Part shown: one piece after another, positions 14,764 to 23,222 of the stretch
Layout of the letters: every line of letters starts with the position of its first letter
How positions within the stretch are numbered: the stretch's first letter is position 1
Source of the DNA: Winogradskyella flava
Lineage (GTDB): Bacteria; Bacteroidota; Bacteroidia; Flavobacteriales; Flavobacteriaceae
Assembly: GCF_014243395.1 (NCBI RefSeq)
Contig: NZ_JACLCP010000001.1
Coordinates: 682,001-746,000, forward strand
DNA: 64,000 bases
Direction: 5' to 3'
The notes under the pieces: generated by a model
Told to the model about the DNA's origin: nothing
Seen by the model: the letters and a program-made list of their open reading frames with translations, nothing else
Databases searched by the model: none
Made by a program: the position numbers and the translations under genes

Positions 14764-14776
14764 CCCTTTAGGGATT
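14764..14776 (-). repeat. Right inverted repeat of DUF559 cassette
   Basis: ccctttagggatt, the exact complement of 14331-14343, followed by gggca as on the left side. Together they bound a block of about 450 bp that holds only the DUF559 gene. Confidence 0.7.
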
Positions 14777-14788
14777 GGGCAAGACTTT

Positions 14789-15868
14789 TCATTGCTCATA
14801 AATCCCAATTTCCAACTCCCCTTGATCATTCATAGTAGCGCGATACATACCAGCAGTATTAAATTCGGCAACCATATTACCGTTTTTATCAACAGCAACA
14901 ATACCGCCATCGCCACCTAAAGCCGCAACCTTATCTAAGACTATTTTAGAAGCTTCTTTGAGACTTAAGCCTTTATAATCCATAAGTGCAGAAATATCAT
15001 GCGCCACTTGCGCTCTAATAAAATATTCACCCCAACCCGTACTCGATACAGCGCAAGTCGCATTATTAGCGTAAGTACCAGACCCAATAATTGGCGCGTC
15101 GCCAACTCTACCATAACGTTTGTTGGTCATGCCGCCTGTTGAGGTACCTGCGGCTAAGTTTCCTTTTTTATCCAAAGCAGCGCAGCCAACAGTTCCGAAT
15201 TTAGCATTTTTAATATCGGCATCATAGAAATCTAGATACGCAGATTCTGTATCTACTTTACCTGCTTTTTTGGCTTCACGTTCTTTCACACGTTTTAGAG
15301 ATTCTAGTCGTCTATCTGTATGAAAATAAGAGGGTTCAACTAATGTTAAATCTTGTTCTTTGGCAAATAACTCGGCACCTTTACCAGATAACATCACGTG
15401 TTTGGAGTTGTCCATGACAGCCCTTGCTAAATCAATAGGGTTTCTAACGGTTGTAGTTCCAGCCGAAGCTCCTGCATTAAGCGTTTTTCCATCCATTATA
15501 GAGGCGTCCAATTCATTAGTTTCGGCATTGGTAAACACAGCACCTTTTCCTGCATTGAATAGTGGCGAATCTTCCATCACATTAATGGTCTTCGTAACAG
15601 CATCAAGACTGCTTCCTCCATTTTTTAAAACCTCGTAGCCTACTCTAATTGCTTCTTCTAATTTCGCCTTATAAGCCGCTTCTTTTTCTGGTGTCATATT
15701 CTTTTTTAGAATGGTGCCTGCTCCACCATGAATGATAATTGCAAATTCGGGCTTTTCGGAACTTACATCCGTTGAATTTTCAGCTGCTGCGGTATCTAGG
15801 GAAGAAGTTTCATTTTTGCAAGCAAGACATAAAAATAATACAAGAATAAATGGAATAAATATTTTCAT
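14789..15868 (-). CDS. iaaA: Isoaspartyl peptidase / type III L-asparaginase lipoprotein
   Basis: Ntn-hydrolase that removes beta-aspartyl residues from isoaspartyl peptides and hydrolyses asparagine. 359 residues; lipobox CLAC gives a lipidated Cys17, so the enzyme is exported, probably to the periplasm. The family start HGGAG (47-51) is present, as are SPLFNAGKGAVFT and the autocleavage site GTVG, with the catalytic Thr226 freed as the N-terminus of the beta subunit. GGMTNKRYGRVGDAPIIGSG and STTGWGEYFIR-like segments line the active site. Length and motifs are normal. It is divergent from the aldehyde dehydrogenase gene. Confidence 0.93.
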   Translation of the reverse strand: MKIFIPFILVLFLCLACKNETSSLDTAAAENSTDVSSEKPEFAIIIHGGAGTILKKNMTPEKEAAYKAKLEEAIRVGYEVLKNGGSSLDAVTKTINVMEDSPLFNAGKGAVFTNAETNELDASIMDGKTLNAGASAGTTTVRNPIDLARAVMDNSKHVMLSGKGAELFAKEQDLTLVEPSYFHTDRRLESLKRVKEREAKKAGKVDTESAYLDFYDADIKNAKFGTVGCAALDKKGNLAAGTSTGGMTNKRYGRVGDAPIIGSGTYANNATCAVSSTGWGEYFIRAQVAHDISALMDYKGLSLKEASKIVLDKVAALGGDGGIVAVDKNGNMVAEFNTAGMYRATMNDQGELEIGIYEQ

Positions 15869-15987
15869 GACAGGTTAAATTTTATAAGCTTTAAAGTTAC
15901 ATTTTTAGAGTGTACTCTTCAAGTGAAACTGACAATTTATTAGTAACTTCGTGGCAAAATTTAATAATTCATAAAAAACAATCATAT

Positions 15988-17541
15988 ATGGAAGCTGTAG
16001 CTACCGATTTCGGAATAAAAGAGGCTTTACGACAATTAGGAGTAAAGGATGTAAATAATGGGACTTCAACCGGTTCTGACTGGTTCTCTAATGGTGAAAT
16101 TATTGAATCTTATTCTCCTGTAGACGGTCAATTAATTGGTAAAATAAAAACAACAACAAGGACGGATTACGATAGAGTCATGAATGCCGCAACCAAAGCA
16201 TTTTTAGCTTGGAGAGATGTGCCAGCACCTGTTCGTGGAGAAGTAGTACGTCAATTTGGTAATAAATTAAGAGATTTAAAAGAGCCTCTTGGAAAGTTGG
16301 TGTCTTATGAAATGGGTAAATCTTTACAAGAAGGTTATGGAGAGGTCCAAGAAATGATTGACATCTGTGATTTTGCAGTAGGCTTATCAAGACAATTAAA
16401 CGGTCAAACCATTCCTTCCGAACGTCCAGGACACGTGATGAGGGAGCAATGGCACCCAATTGGTGTGGTTGGTATTATCTCTGCGTTTAACTTCCCGGTA
16501 GCAGTTTGGGCATGGAATACAGCTTTAGCATGGATTTGCGGTGATGTATGTGTTTGGAAAGCATCAGAAAAAGCGCCTTTGTGTTCTGTAGCTTGTCAAA
16601 ATATTATCGCAGGCATCTTAAAAGAAAATAACTATCCAGAAGGAATCTCCTGTATTATTAATGGCGATTATAAAGTTGGTGAGTTTATGACAACGGACTC
16701 AAGAATTCCTTTAGTTTCTGCTACAGGTTCTACTAGAATGGGACGTATTGTTGGTGCTACAGTAGCTAAACGTTTTGGCAAATCATTATTGGAATTAGGC
16801 GGAAATAATGCTATAATCATAACACCATCCGCAGATTTAAAAGTGGTGGTGCCAGGTGCCGTATTTGGTGCTGTTGGAACTTGTGGACAACGTTGTACCA
16901 GCACACGTCGTTTAATTATTCACGAATCGGTTTATGATAAAGTAAGAGATGCTATTGTTGGAGCTTATGGGCAATTAACTATTGGTAATCCTTTAGATGA
17001 AAAAAATCATATAGGCCCATTGATTGATAAGGATGCGGTAAGCACCTATTTAGTTGCAATTGAAAAAGCAAAAGCTGAAGGTGGAAATGTATTAGTAGAA
17101 GGTGGTGTTTTAGAAGGAGAAGGTTACGAAAGTGGATGCTATGTAAAACCAGCAATTGTTGAAGCTGAAAATCATTTTGAAATTGTACAGCACGAAACAT
17201 TTGCTCCAGTTTTATATTTAATGAAATATTCTGGAGATGTAGAAAATGCTATTGCTAAACAAAATGGCGTAGCTCAAGGTTTATCTTCTGCGATCATGAC
17301 CAATGAAATGAAAGAAGCTGAAAAATTCTTATCATATGCTGGTTCTGACTGTGGAATTGCCAATGTAAACATCGGAACCTCTGGTGCGGAAATTGGTGGT
17401 GCCTTTGGTGGTGAGAAAGAAACAGGTGGGGGACGTGAGTCTGGATCTGATGCATGGAAAGTATACATGAGGAGACAAACCAATACCGTAAACTATTCAG
17501 ACGAGTTGCCTTTAGCACAAGGAATTAAATTCGATCTATAA
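15988..17541 (+). CDS. amaB: Aldehyde dehydrogenase, ALDH7 (aminoadipate semialdehyde) type
   Basis: NAD-dependent oxidation of an aldehyde, by family most likely delta-1-piperideine-6-carboxylate / alpha-aminoadipate semialdehyde in lysine breakdown. 517 residues from ATG 15988; the open frame reaches 15910 but the upstream 26 codons look non-coding. Motifs: GSTRMGRIVG (Rossmann turn), LELGGNNA with the general-base Glu, GTCGQRCTSTRR with catalytic Cys303, and EIGGAFGGEKETGGGRESGSD near the end, typical of ALDH7. Soluble, cytoplasmic. Followed by a strong terminator. The symbol is by homology and not certain. Confidence 0.85.
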   Translation: MEAVATDFGIKEALRQLGVKDVNNGTSTGSDWFSNGEIIESYSPVDGQLIGKIKTTTRTDYDRVMNAATKAFLAWRDVPAPVRGEVVRQFGNKLRDLKEPLGKLVSYEMGKSLQEGYGEVQEMIDICDFAVGLSRQLNGQTIPSERPGHVMREQWHPIGVVGIISAFNFPVAVWAWNTALAWICGDVCVWKASEKAPLCSVACQNIIAGILKENNYPEGISCIINGDYKVGEFMTTDSRIPLVSATGSTRMGRIVGATVAKRFGKSLLELGGNNAIIITPSADLKVVVPGAVFGAVGTCGQRCTSTRRLIIHESVYDKVRDAIVGAYGQLTIGNPLDEKNHIGPLIDKDAVSTYLVAIEKAKAEGGNVLVEGGVLEGEGYESGCYVKPAIVEAENHFEIVQHETFAPVLYLMKYSGDVENAIAKQNGVAQGLSSAIMTNEMKEAEKFLSYAGSDCGIANVNIGTSGAEIGGAFGGEKETGGGRESGSDAWKVYMRRQTNTVNYSDELPLAQGIKFDL

Positions 17542-17566
17542 GAGCTAAGAGATAATTAAGATTTAT

Positions 17567-17594
17567 AAAGCCATATCGTATGATGTGGCTTTTT
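17567..17594 (+). terminator. Rho-independent terminator after aldehyde dehydrogenase
   Basis: An 11-bp stem (aaagccatatc / gatgtggcttt, one G-T pair) with loop gtat, followed by a T run. Confidence 0.8.
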
Positions 17595-17690
17595 CATTTG
17601 TGACTTTTCCCGCTTTAGTGTTTCCTAATTATTGCAGAAAGATGTTAAATTTTTAATATCTTGATAATCTATAACTTAAAACACTAACTA

Positions 17691-18620
17691 ATGAGTAAAA
17701 AAACATCTTACCTTTTAGGTATTTTACTTACTATCATTATTGGTACCCTATTGTATTGCTACCTCTGTGACGATTGTCACTGTTTTCCTAATGGAGAAGA
17801 GGTCGTAACCGAAGATACTAATAATGTAGCAGAACCTGAAGTTGTTCCAGCGACTCGGAACGCATTATCTATTTCTGATGCCAATGGCAACTTCAACATT
17901 AAAATTAATGACAACTTTAATTTTAAAACATCAAACTTTTCAATCTTAAAACCTATTTCAGAAAATATAACTTCTGAAGTTGTAAAGTTGAAAGATTATC
18001 TATTGGAAAATCCTTTGAAGGATATTGATATTACTGGCTATTATCGTAGTGACGAAACCAATAATTCGGCATATCCCAACTTAGGTTTAGCTAGAGCGAA
18101 TACCGTTAAAAACTATTTAGTATCTCAAGGCGTACCTGCTAGGCAGATCGATACGCATGGAGCATTGAATGACACTATTAATCCAGATGATGCTAATACA
18201 TTGTTTGGACCATTGAAATTTGGCATTGTAACTCTAGAAGAAGATGCGGTAGACGAAGCCTTGGAAGCGACTTGTGACTCTATAAGAAAGAATCCGATTG
18301 TACTGTACTTCAAAACTGGTGCTGCGCAAATCAATTTAACGGCAGAGCAACGTCAAAAAATTGCGGATATCTCACGTTGTATAGATAAGCTCGGTGTTAA
18401 GGTTCAAGTGGTTGGCCATACTGACAATACAGGAAATGCTGATCAGAATATGACTTTAGGACAAGGTAGAGCGGATTTTGCCAAAAACTATTTGATTAGA
18501 AATGGTATTTTAGATAGCAATATTGAAGCTTCTTCCAAAGGACAGACAGATCCTATTGCAGATAATAAAACAGAAGAGGGGCGTACTAAAAATAGACGTA
18601 CCGTAATCACTATAAACTAA
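17691..18620 (+). CDS. OmpA family protein with two OmpA-like domains
   Basis: Peptidoglycan-associated envelope protein of 309 residues. An N-terminal hydrophobic segment (about 5-25, GILLTIIIGTLLYCYLC) acts as membrane anchor or signal. A first, degenerate OmpA-like domain spans about residues 85-165 (ITGYYRSDETNNSAYPNLGLARANTVKNYL), then a full OmpA C-terminal domain at about 200-305 with VVGHTDNTGN, RADFAKNYL and GRTKNRRTVI, the diaminopimelate-binding pattern. A Cys-rich patch CYLCDDCHC directly after the anchor is unusual and could bind metal or form disulphides. It precedes the helix-hairpin-helix protein by 23 bases in one transcript. Confidence 0.85.
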   Translation: MSKKTSYLLGILLTIIIGTLLYCYLCDDCHCFPNGEEVVTEDTNNVAEPEVVPATRNALSISDANGNFNIKINDNFNFKTSNFSILKPISENITSEVVKLKDYLLENPLKDIDITGYYRSDETNNSAYPNLGLARANTVKNYLVSQGVPARQIDTHGALNDTINPDDANTLFGPLKFGIVTLEEDAVDEALEATCDSIRKNPIVLYFKTGAAQINLTAEQRQKIADISRCIDKLGVKVQVVGHTDNTGNADQNMTLGQGRADFAKNYLIRNGILDSNIEASSKGQTDPIADNKTEEGRTKNRRTVITIN

Positions 18621-18643
18621 CAAACTTAAAACATTATAAAATT

Positions 18644-19165
18644 ATGAACTGGTGTATATTAATCCCATTACTTGTAGGTGCAATTTGTGCATTACTAGGC
18701 TATTTACTAGGAAGACTTCTAGGAGGAGGTAACGATGATAGCGATAGAATTGCAAAACTAGAAGCAGACCTGGAGGCTTGCAATAATTTAAGATCATCCA
18801 TTGAAGCCGATTTAAAATCCGCAAACGCTAATTTAACGTCGTCTTTTGCAGCTAGTGCAAGTGCTATTGCTTTTGATGCAGATACAGCTAAGGCCGTTTT
18901 TGGTAAGAAAATAAAAGAGAATGACTTAACAATTGTAGAAGGCATTGGCCCTAAGATTCAAGAGTTATTTCACAATCATGATGTGAAAACTTGGAAAGCC
19001 TTGTCAGAGTGTTCTATTGATAAATGCCAAAGCGTATTGGATAGCGGAGGAGAACGTTTTAGAGTACACAAACCAAACACATGGCCAGATCAGGCCAAAA
19101 TGGCTTATGAAGGACGTTGGGCAGACTTGCTAAAATGGCAAGATGAGCTTGATGGCGGAAAATAA
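18644..19165 (+). CDS. Membrane-anchored helix-hairpin-helix protein
   Basis: A 173-residue protein with one N-terminal membrane span (ILIPLLVGAICALLGYLLGRLL), a short coiled coil, and a C-terminal domain of the TfoX/DUF4332-like helix-hairpin-helix kind (LTIVEGIGPKIQELFHNHDV, WKALSECSIDKCQSVL, FRVHKPNTWPDQAKMA). Such domains bind nucleic acid or protein; at the membrane the partner is unknown. Probably co-transcribed with the OmpA-like gene upstream, which suggests an envelope complex. A terminator follows. Confidence 0.75.
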   Translation: MNWCILIPLLVGAICALLGYLLGRLLGGGNDDSDRIAKLEADLEACNNLRSSIEADLKSANANLTSSFAASASAIAFDADTAKAVFGKKIKENDLTIVEGIGPKIQELFHNHDVKTWKALSECSIDKCQSVLDSGGERFRVHKPNTWPDQAKMAYEGRWADLLKWQDELDGGK

Positions 19166-19192
19166 AATCATTGAAATAAGTAAAATCAAAAG

Positions 19193-19218
19193 CCGTTTCT
19201 ATTTTAGAAACGGTTTTT
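19193..19218 (+). terminator. Rho-independent terminator after OmpA/HHH operon
   Basis: ccgtttct / agaaacgg stem of 8 bp with a 5-base loop, followed by five T. Confidence 0.8.
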
Positions 19219-19316
19219 AATTTCAATGTGTAACAAGGACTTAACTTTTGAAGCGTAGCTTCGGAATAATTATTGTAACAATTAAACCAATATTCATATC
19301 TTATGTCTAACACTAT

Positions 19317-20690
19317 ATGACACGAAAAGAACTTCAACATTTATATTGGCGTGCAGGTTTTGGAATGGACCATAAAAAGGCCAATACGTATGCTAAGAAT
19401 AGAAAAAGTGTTGTTGATGCACTTATCACGGATTCTAATACTGTTACTCCGTTGGACATTGATCTGTCATATTTAGACGGCATTGACCCTATAGATCTTA
19501 GAAATCATCCCTCATTAGCTCGCGAGATTACTCAAAAGGGTAGAAAAAAAGTTCGAGAGCTAAACCCTATTTGGGTACAACGATTAATAGACCCTAAAGA
19601 ACTATTGAGAGAACGGATGACCTTGTTTTGGGCCAATCACTTTGTGTGCAGAGACCAAAACCCAAAGCACGCATTACATTATAATAATTCACTTCGATCC
19701 TTTGCTTTGGGAGATTTTAGAGCGTTTGTAAAAGCGATCTCCAAAGAAGCAGCAATGCTTAAATATTTAAATGGTAAACAAAACAGGAAGCGTAAACCCA
19801 ATGAGAATTTTGCACGTGAGCTTATGGAGTTATTTACCTTGGGTGAAGGGCATTACACAGAAAAAGATATTAAAGAAAGCGCAAGGGCTTTTACGGGATA
19901 TAATCATAATTTTAGCGGAGAGTTTGTATTTAGAGAGCGTCAGCACGATGATGGATCCAAAGTATTTTTAGGAAGTATTGGTAGATATGATGGTGACGAT
20001 ATTATAGACATTATACTAGAAAAAAAACAGTGCGCACGTTTTATTTCAGAAAAAGTCTATCGTTATTTCGTAAACCCTATTCCTAACAAAACACATATTT
20101 CTGCGATGACGGATGTGTTTTACAAAGACTATAATATTGAAGATTTAATGCGATTTGTGTTTATGTCCGATTGGTTCTATGCTGAGGAGAATATAGGTTC
20201 TAAAATTAAAGCGCCAGTAGAGTTTTTAGTTGGTATAGCAAATACGGTTCCGGTTAAATTTGAAAGAAAAAAAGATATACTTGTTATACAGAGACTATTG
20301 GGCCAGATATTGTTAGACCCTCCAAATGTGGCTGGTTGGAAAGGTGATAAAGCTTGGATAGATGCCAATACTATTATGTCTAGACTGAAAATACCATCTC
20401 TACTATTAAATAACGCCTTGATTTCTCTTAAGGAATATGGAGATTTCAATGATAAATTTAAAAATCAATACTTTAAAAGAAGTAAGGACAAACTACCATT
20501 TAAGACCTTACCAAATTGGGATGCATTTTTAGAGAATTTTAAATCTATTGAAACTGAAAATCTATCAGAAATTATTATTCAAGGAAATATTAATAGAGGT
20601 ACAGCAGATTACTTAAAAACATTGAGCAAGGCATCCAAGCGTGATTATTGTGTTCAGCTAATGTCGTTGCCAGAATATCAAATGTGTTAG
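19317..20690 (+). CDS. DUF1800 domain protein
   Basis: A 457-residue protein of the DUF1800 family. It starts directly in the domain (LQHLYWRAGFGM) and has the family hallmarks RERMTLFWANHFVC, ENFARELMELFTLGEGHYTEKDI, ARAFTGYNHN and LLDPPNVAGWKGDKAWI. The function is unknown; the family is nearly always paired with a DUF1501 gene, as here, where the next ATG is only 2 bases after the stop. No signal peptide is visible. The pair probably forms a secreted or periplasmic unit that uses the Tat signal of its partner, which is inference. Confidence 0.85.
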   Translation: MTRKELQHLYWRAGFGMDHKKANTYAKNRKSVVDALITDSNTVTPLDIDLSYLDGIDPIDLRNHPSLAREITQKGRKKVRELNPIWVQRLIDPKELLRERMTLFWANHFVCRDQNPKHALHYNNSLRSFALGDFRAFVKAISKEAAMLKYLNGKQNRKRKPNENFARELMELFTLGEGHYTEKDIKESARAFTGYNHNFSGEFVFRERQHDDGSKVFLGSIGRYDGDDIIDIILEKKQCARFISEKVYRYFVNPIPNKTHISAMTDVFYKDYNIEDLMRFVFMSDWFYAEENIGSKIKAPVEFLVGIANTVPVKFERKKDILVIQRLLGQILLDPPNVAGWKGDKAWIDANTIMSRLKIPSLLLNNALISLKEYGDFNDKFKNQYFKRSKDKLPFKTLPNWDAFLENFKSIETENLSEIIIQGNINRGTADYLKTLSKASKRDYCVQLMSLPEYQMC

Positions 20691-20692
20691 TT

Positions 20693-21880
20693 ATGGATAG
20701 ACGAAAATTTATAAAAGATTCTGCATTAGCGAGTAGCTTATTTTTTGTTCCAAGTTTTGTAAAAGCCTTTGAGTCAGTTGCTACAGAAAAATTGGGTTAT
20801 AGACGATTAGTTATTGTTCAGCTTGCTGGTGGGAATGATGGATTGAACACTATTATTCCTCATAATAATGATGTTTACTATAATGCTAGACCACGTTTAG
20901 CCATAACGAAAGATATCATTAGGCTAAACGATAATTTAGGGTTTCACCCAAGCTTAGCACCTTTACGGTCTCTATTCGATAATGGCGAGCTGTCCATCAT
21001 TAATAATGTGGGATACCCAAATCCTGTACGGTCGCATTTTAGATCAATGGATATTTGGCAAACCGCAAGCGACTCGGATGAGTATTTACAAAGTGGCTGG
21101 CTAGGTCGTTATTTAGATGCGCATGGACAAAAACCATACAATGCCATAGAAATGGATGAGCAATTGAGCTTGGCAATGAAAGGTGAACATTTTAACGGCA
21201 TTGCCACCAACAATTATAAGGCACTGTATAAAACGGCCAAAGACCCGTTTTTTAAAAGTGTCCTTAACCATTACAATGACACACATTTAAGTGAGCACAA
21301 TTTGGGTTATCTCTATCAAACCATGATAGAGGCTAAATCTTCTGCCAAGTATATCTATGAGAAAACAAAAGTAAAATTATCGCAACAGGATTATCCCCAA
21401 AATAATTTTGCAAAGCAGCTTAAAAATGTGGCGCAGTTTGTAAATTCAGATTTGGACACGAAAGTCTTTTATACCTCACTAGGTGGATTCGATACACACG
21501 CCAATCAGCAAAATAAACAATCTAGATTATTAGAACAATATGCCGAAAGTATATCTGCTTTTGTAAAGGATTTAAAACGAAATGAAACATTTGAAGATAC
21601 CTTGATCCTAACTTTTTCTGAATTTGGAAGACGTGTTAAGCAAAATGCAGCTAATGGTACAGATCACGGTGCTGCAAACAACGTATTTATAATTGGTAAA
21701 AATCTTAAGACAGCAGGTTTCTATAACAACTTGGCAAGTCTAACGGATTTAGATACGAATGGTGATTTAAAATATGAAATTGACTTTAGGTCTGTTTATG
21801 CTACAATACTATCTAAATGGATGAACGTTTCAACGAAAGGAATTATCAATTCAAAACAAGAAGTATTACACTTTATATAA
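20693..21880 (+). CDS. DUF1501 domain protein with Tat signal
   Basis: A 395-residue member of the DUF1501 family in the alkaline phosphatase/sulfatase-like superfamily. Start at ATG 20693, where the Tat signal begins (MDRRKFIKDSALASSLFF); the frame extends 15 codons upstream into the DUF1800 gene. Family segments: VIVQLAGGNDGLNTIIPHNN, FHPSLAPLRSLFDNGELSII, YTSLGGFDTHANQ, LTFSEFGRRVKQNAANGTDHG. The GGND, GGFDTH and GTDHG motifs are metal-binding in relatives. Export folded through Tat implies a cofactor or metal bound in the cytoplasm. Co-transcribed with DUF1800. Confidence 0.87.
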   Translation: MDRRKFIKDSALASSLFFVPSFVKAFESVATEKLGYRRLVIVQLAGGNDGLNTIIPHNNDVYYNARPRLAITKDIIRLNDNLGFHPSLAPLRSLFDNGELSIINNVGYPNPVRSHFRSMDIWQTASDSDEYLQSGWLGRYLDAHGQKPYNAIEMDEQLSLAMKGEHFNGIATNNYKALYKTAKDPFFKSVLNHYNDTHLSEHNLGYLYQTMIEAKSSAKYIYEKTKVKLSQQDYPQNNFAKQLKNVAQFVNSDLDTKVFYTSLGGFDTHANQQNKQSRLLEQYAESISAFVKDLKRNETFEDTLILTFSEFGRRVKQNAANGTDHGAANNVFIIGKNLKTAGFYNNLASLTDLDTNGDLKYEIDFRSVYATILSKWMNVSTKGIINSKQEVLHFI

Positions 21881-21886
21881 CTAAAA

Positions 21887-21929
21887 AACCTTGTTTCATT
21901 TTTTGCTTTCGCAATAGTGAAACAAGGTT
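21887..21929 (+). terminator. Long-stem terminator after DUF1501 gene
   Basis: Arms aaccttgtttca and tgaaacaaggtt form a perfect 12-bp stem with a 19-base loop. No long T run follows on the + strand, so termination efficiency is uncertain. Confidence 0.55.
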
Positions 21930-22088
21930 ATATAATTGATTAATAGCAATTCAAAGATGCGAGTTATTTTGCTTAGTCATTAAAATTTTTGATGAATGGT
22001 CGAAAAAAATGTATAATCTGTAGTGTTTTTGTAAGAGCTTCGATAAGATGCAGAAATAAAGGATAAAATATTCGATAAATCCGACGAT

Positions 22089-23222
22089 CTAATTGTATTT
22101 CACTTTCCTTAAAATTCTAATGGTTTCTTTGTAGGACTTGTATAACTCAGAATCATATTTTTTAATATATGTTTTGGCATAATCTAGTTTAGGTAAAGCA
22201 TCTTCAAAACCATTGAGGTAACAAATCAAATAACTGGCAGCTAAATTTTCTAGATCTAATCGTTCATGGTCGGCTAGGGTTATCCCTTTTTCAAGCTTCT
22301 CTAAGATGGCATTATTGGTATTGTAAATATGATGTAATACTTTCTTGTCAAATTGTGGAGGGTCAAAAATTAAGTTGGCTTCAATCGAATAATTTGCGCT
22401 ATCATTAAAGTGAATAATTTTCTCTTCAAGTTTATAATATTTATAGGATTGCTGTAGACCAAGCCTCACATATTCAACAATCTTAAATGAGTTTTCATCA
22501 TAGAAAATAGCGACTTCATCCAATGCCGAGTAAAATAATCGCACCTGTTCGTTTATTAATTCAATATCTACGCGCGAATAGAATATTTCATTCTTAACAT
22601 GCTTTTTATGACCAGACCAACAGAGCACAAAATATTCCTTAAAAACGTTGTACTGCGGATTAAAATCCTGACGTTTATTCATAAAGTCAAAAACACCATC
22701 AAGTGTTAGCTCAATATTGTTTTGCGCATGATTTTCAATAGCAGACACTATTTTAGAGTTAAGGTCCTTAATTTCAATATCAAAAACCTTGGGCATACTC
22801 ATACTGCCATCTCTAAAGAAGACTGAGCCACCATAGTACTTCCATATATTCTTTCTTAGCGATGTGATTTTATCTATAGGTCTAATGGTCACAAGTCCAA
22901 CGACTTTATCATCTGGTAAATGAGGAAAAGGGATATTTTCGTATTGAACAATTGGCGGATGCGTTAAATAGGCATTAATAAGGTTTTGGATTTTACTGTC
23001 GTCAAAAAAGTCAACACCAATAATGTCATTGTCTTCGTCCTCGACTCCTATGACTATATAGGCGTTGTTTTTGGGATTGCTGTTAGATAATGCGCAGATA
23101 TGTTTCAAGAACTTGGCCTTACCCTCTTGATGGCTAATGTCTACCTTTCGCTTTTTGTCATAGAAACTATTCTCATCGTTATGAGCCAGTAAGTTTTTTA
23201 TGAGTAGCCTTTTGTTAATCAA
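22089..23222 (-). CDS. AlbA_2 (Schlafen/divergent AAA-4) domain protein
   Basis: A 377-residue cytoplasmic protein. Residues about 15-135 match the AlbA_2 domain: FLKHICALSNSNPKNNAYIVIGVEDEDNDIIGV, then PFPHLPDDKVVGLVTIRPI and GSVFFRDGSMSMP. AlbA_2 proteins bind or cut nucleic acid in Schlafen relatives; other members act as regulators. The acidic E(F/Y)K signature at the domain start is not clear here. The rest is helical and unrecognised. The start is TTG at 23222, in a TTGA overlap with the stop codon of the SIR2-like gene, so the two are translated together. No closer ATG fits the domain. Confidence 0.75.
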   Translation of the reverse strand: MINKRLLIKNLLAHNDENSFYDKKRKVDISHQEGKAKFLKHICALSNSNPKNNAYIVIGVEDEDNDIIGVDFFDDSKIQNLINAYLTHPPIVQYENIPFPHLPDDKVVGLVTIRPIDKITSLRKNIWKYYGGSVFFRDGSMSMPKVFDIEIKDLNSKIVSAIENHAQNNIELTLDGVFDFMNKRQDFNPQYNVFKEYFVLCWSGHKKHVKNEIFYSRVDIELINEQVRLFYSALDEVAIFYDENSFKIVEYVRLGLQQSYKYYKLEEKIIHFNDSANYSIEANLIFDPPQFDKKVLHHIYNTNNAILEKLEKGITLADHERLDLENLAASYLICYLNGFEDALPKLDYAKTYIKKYDSELYKSYKETIRILRKVKYN

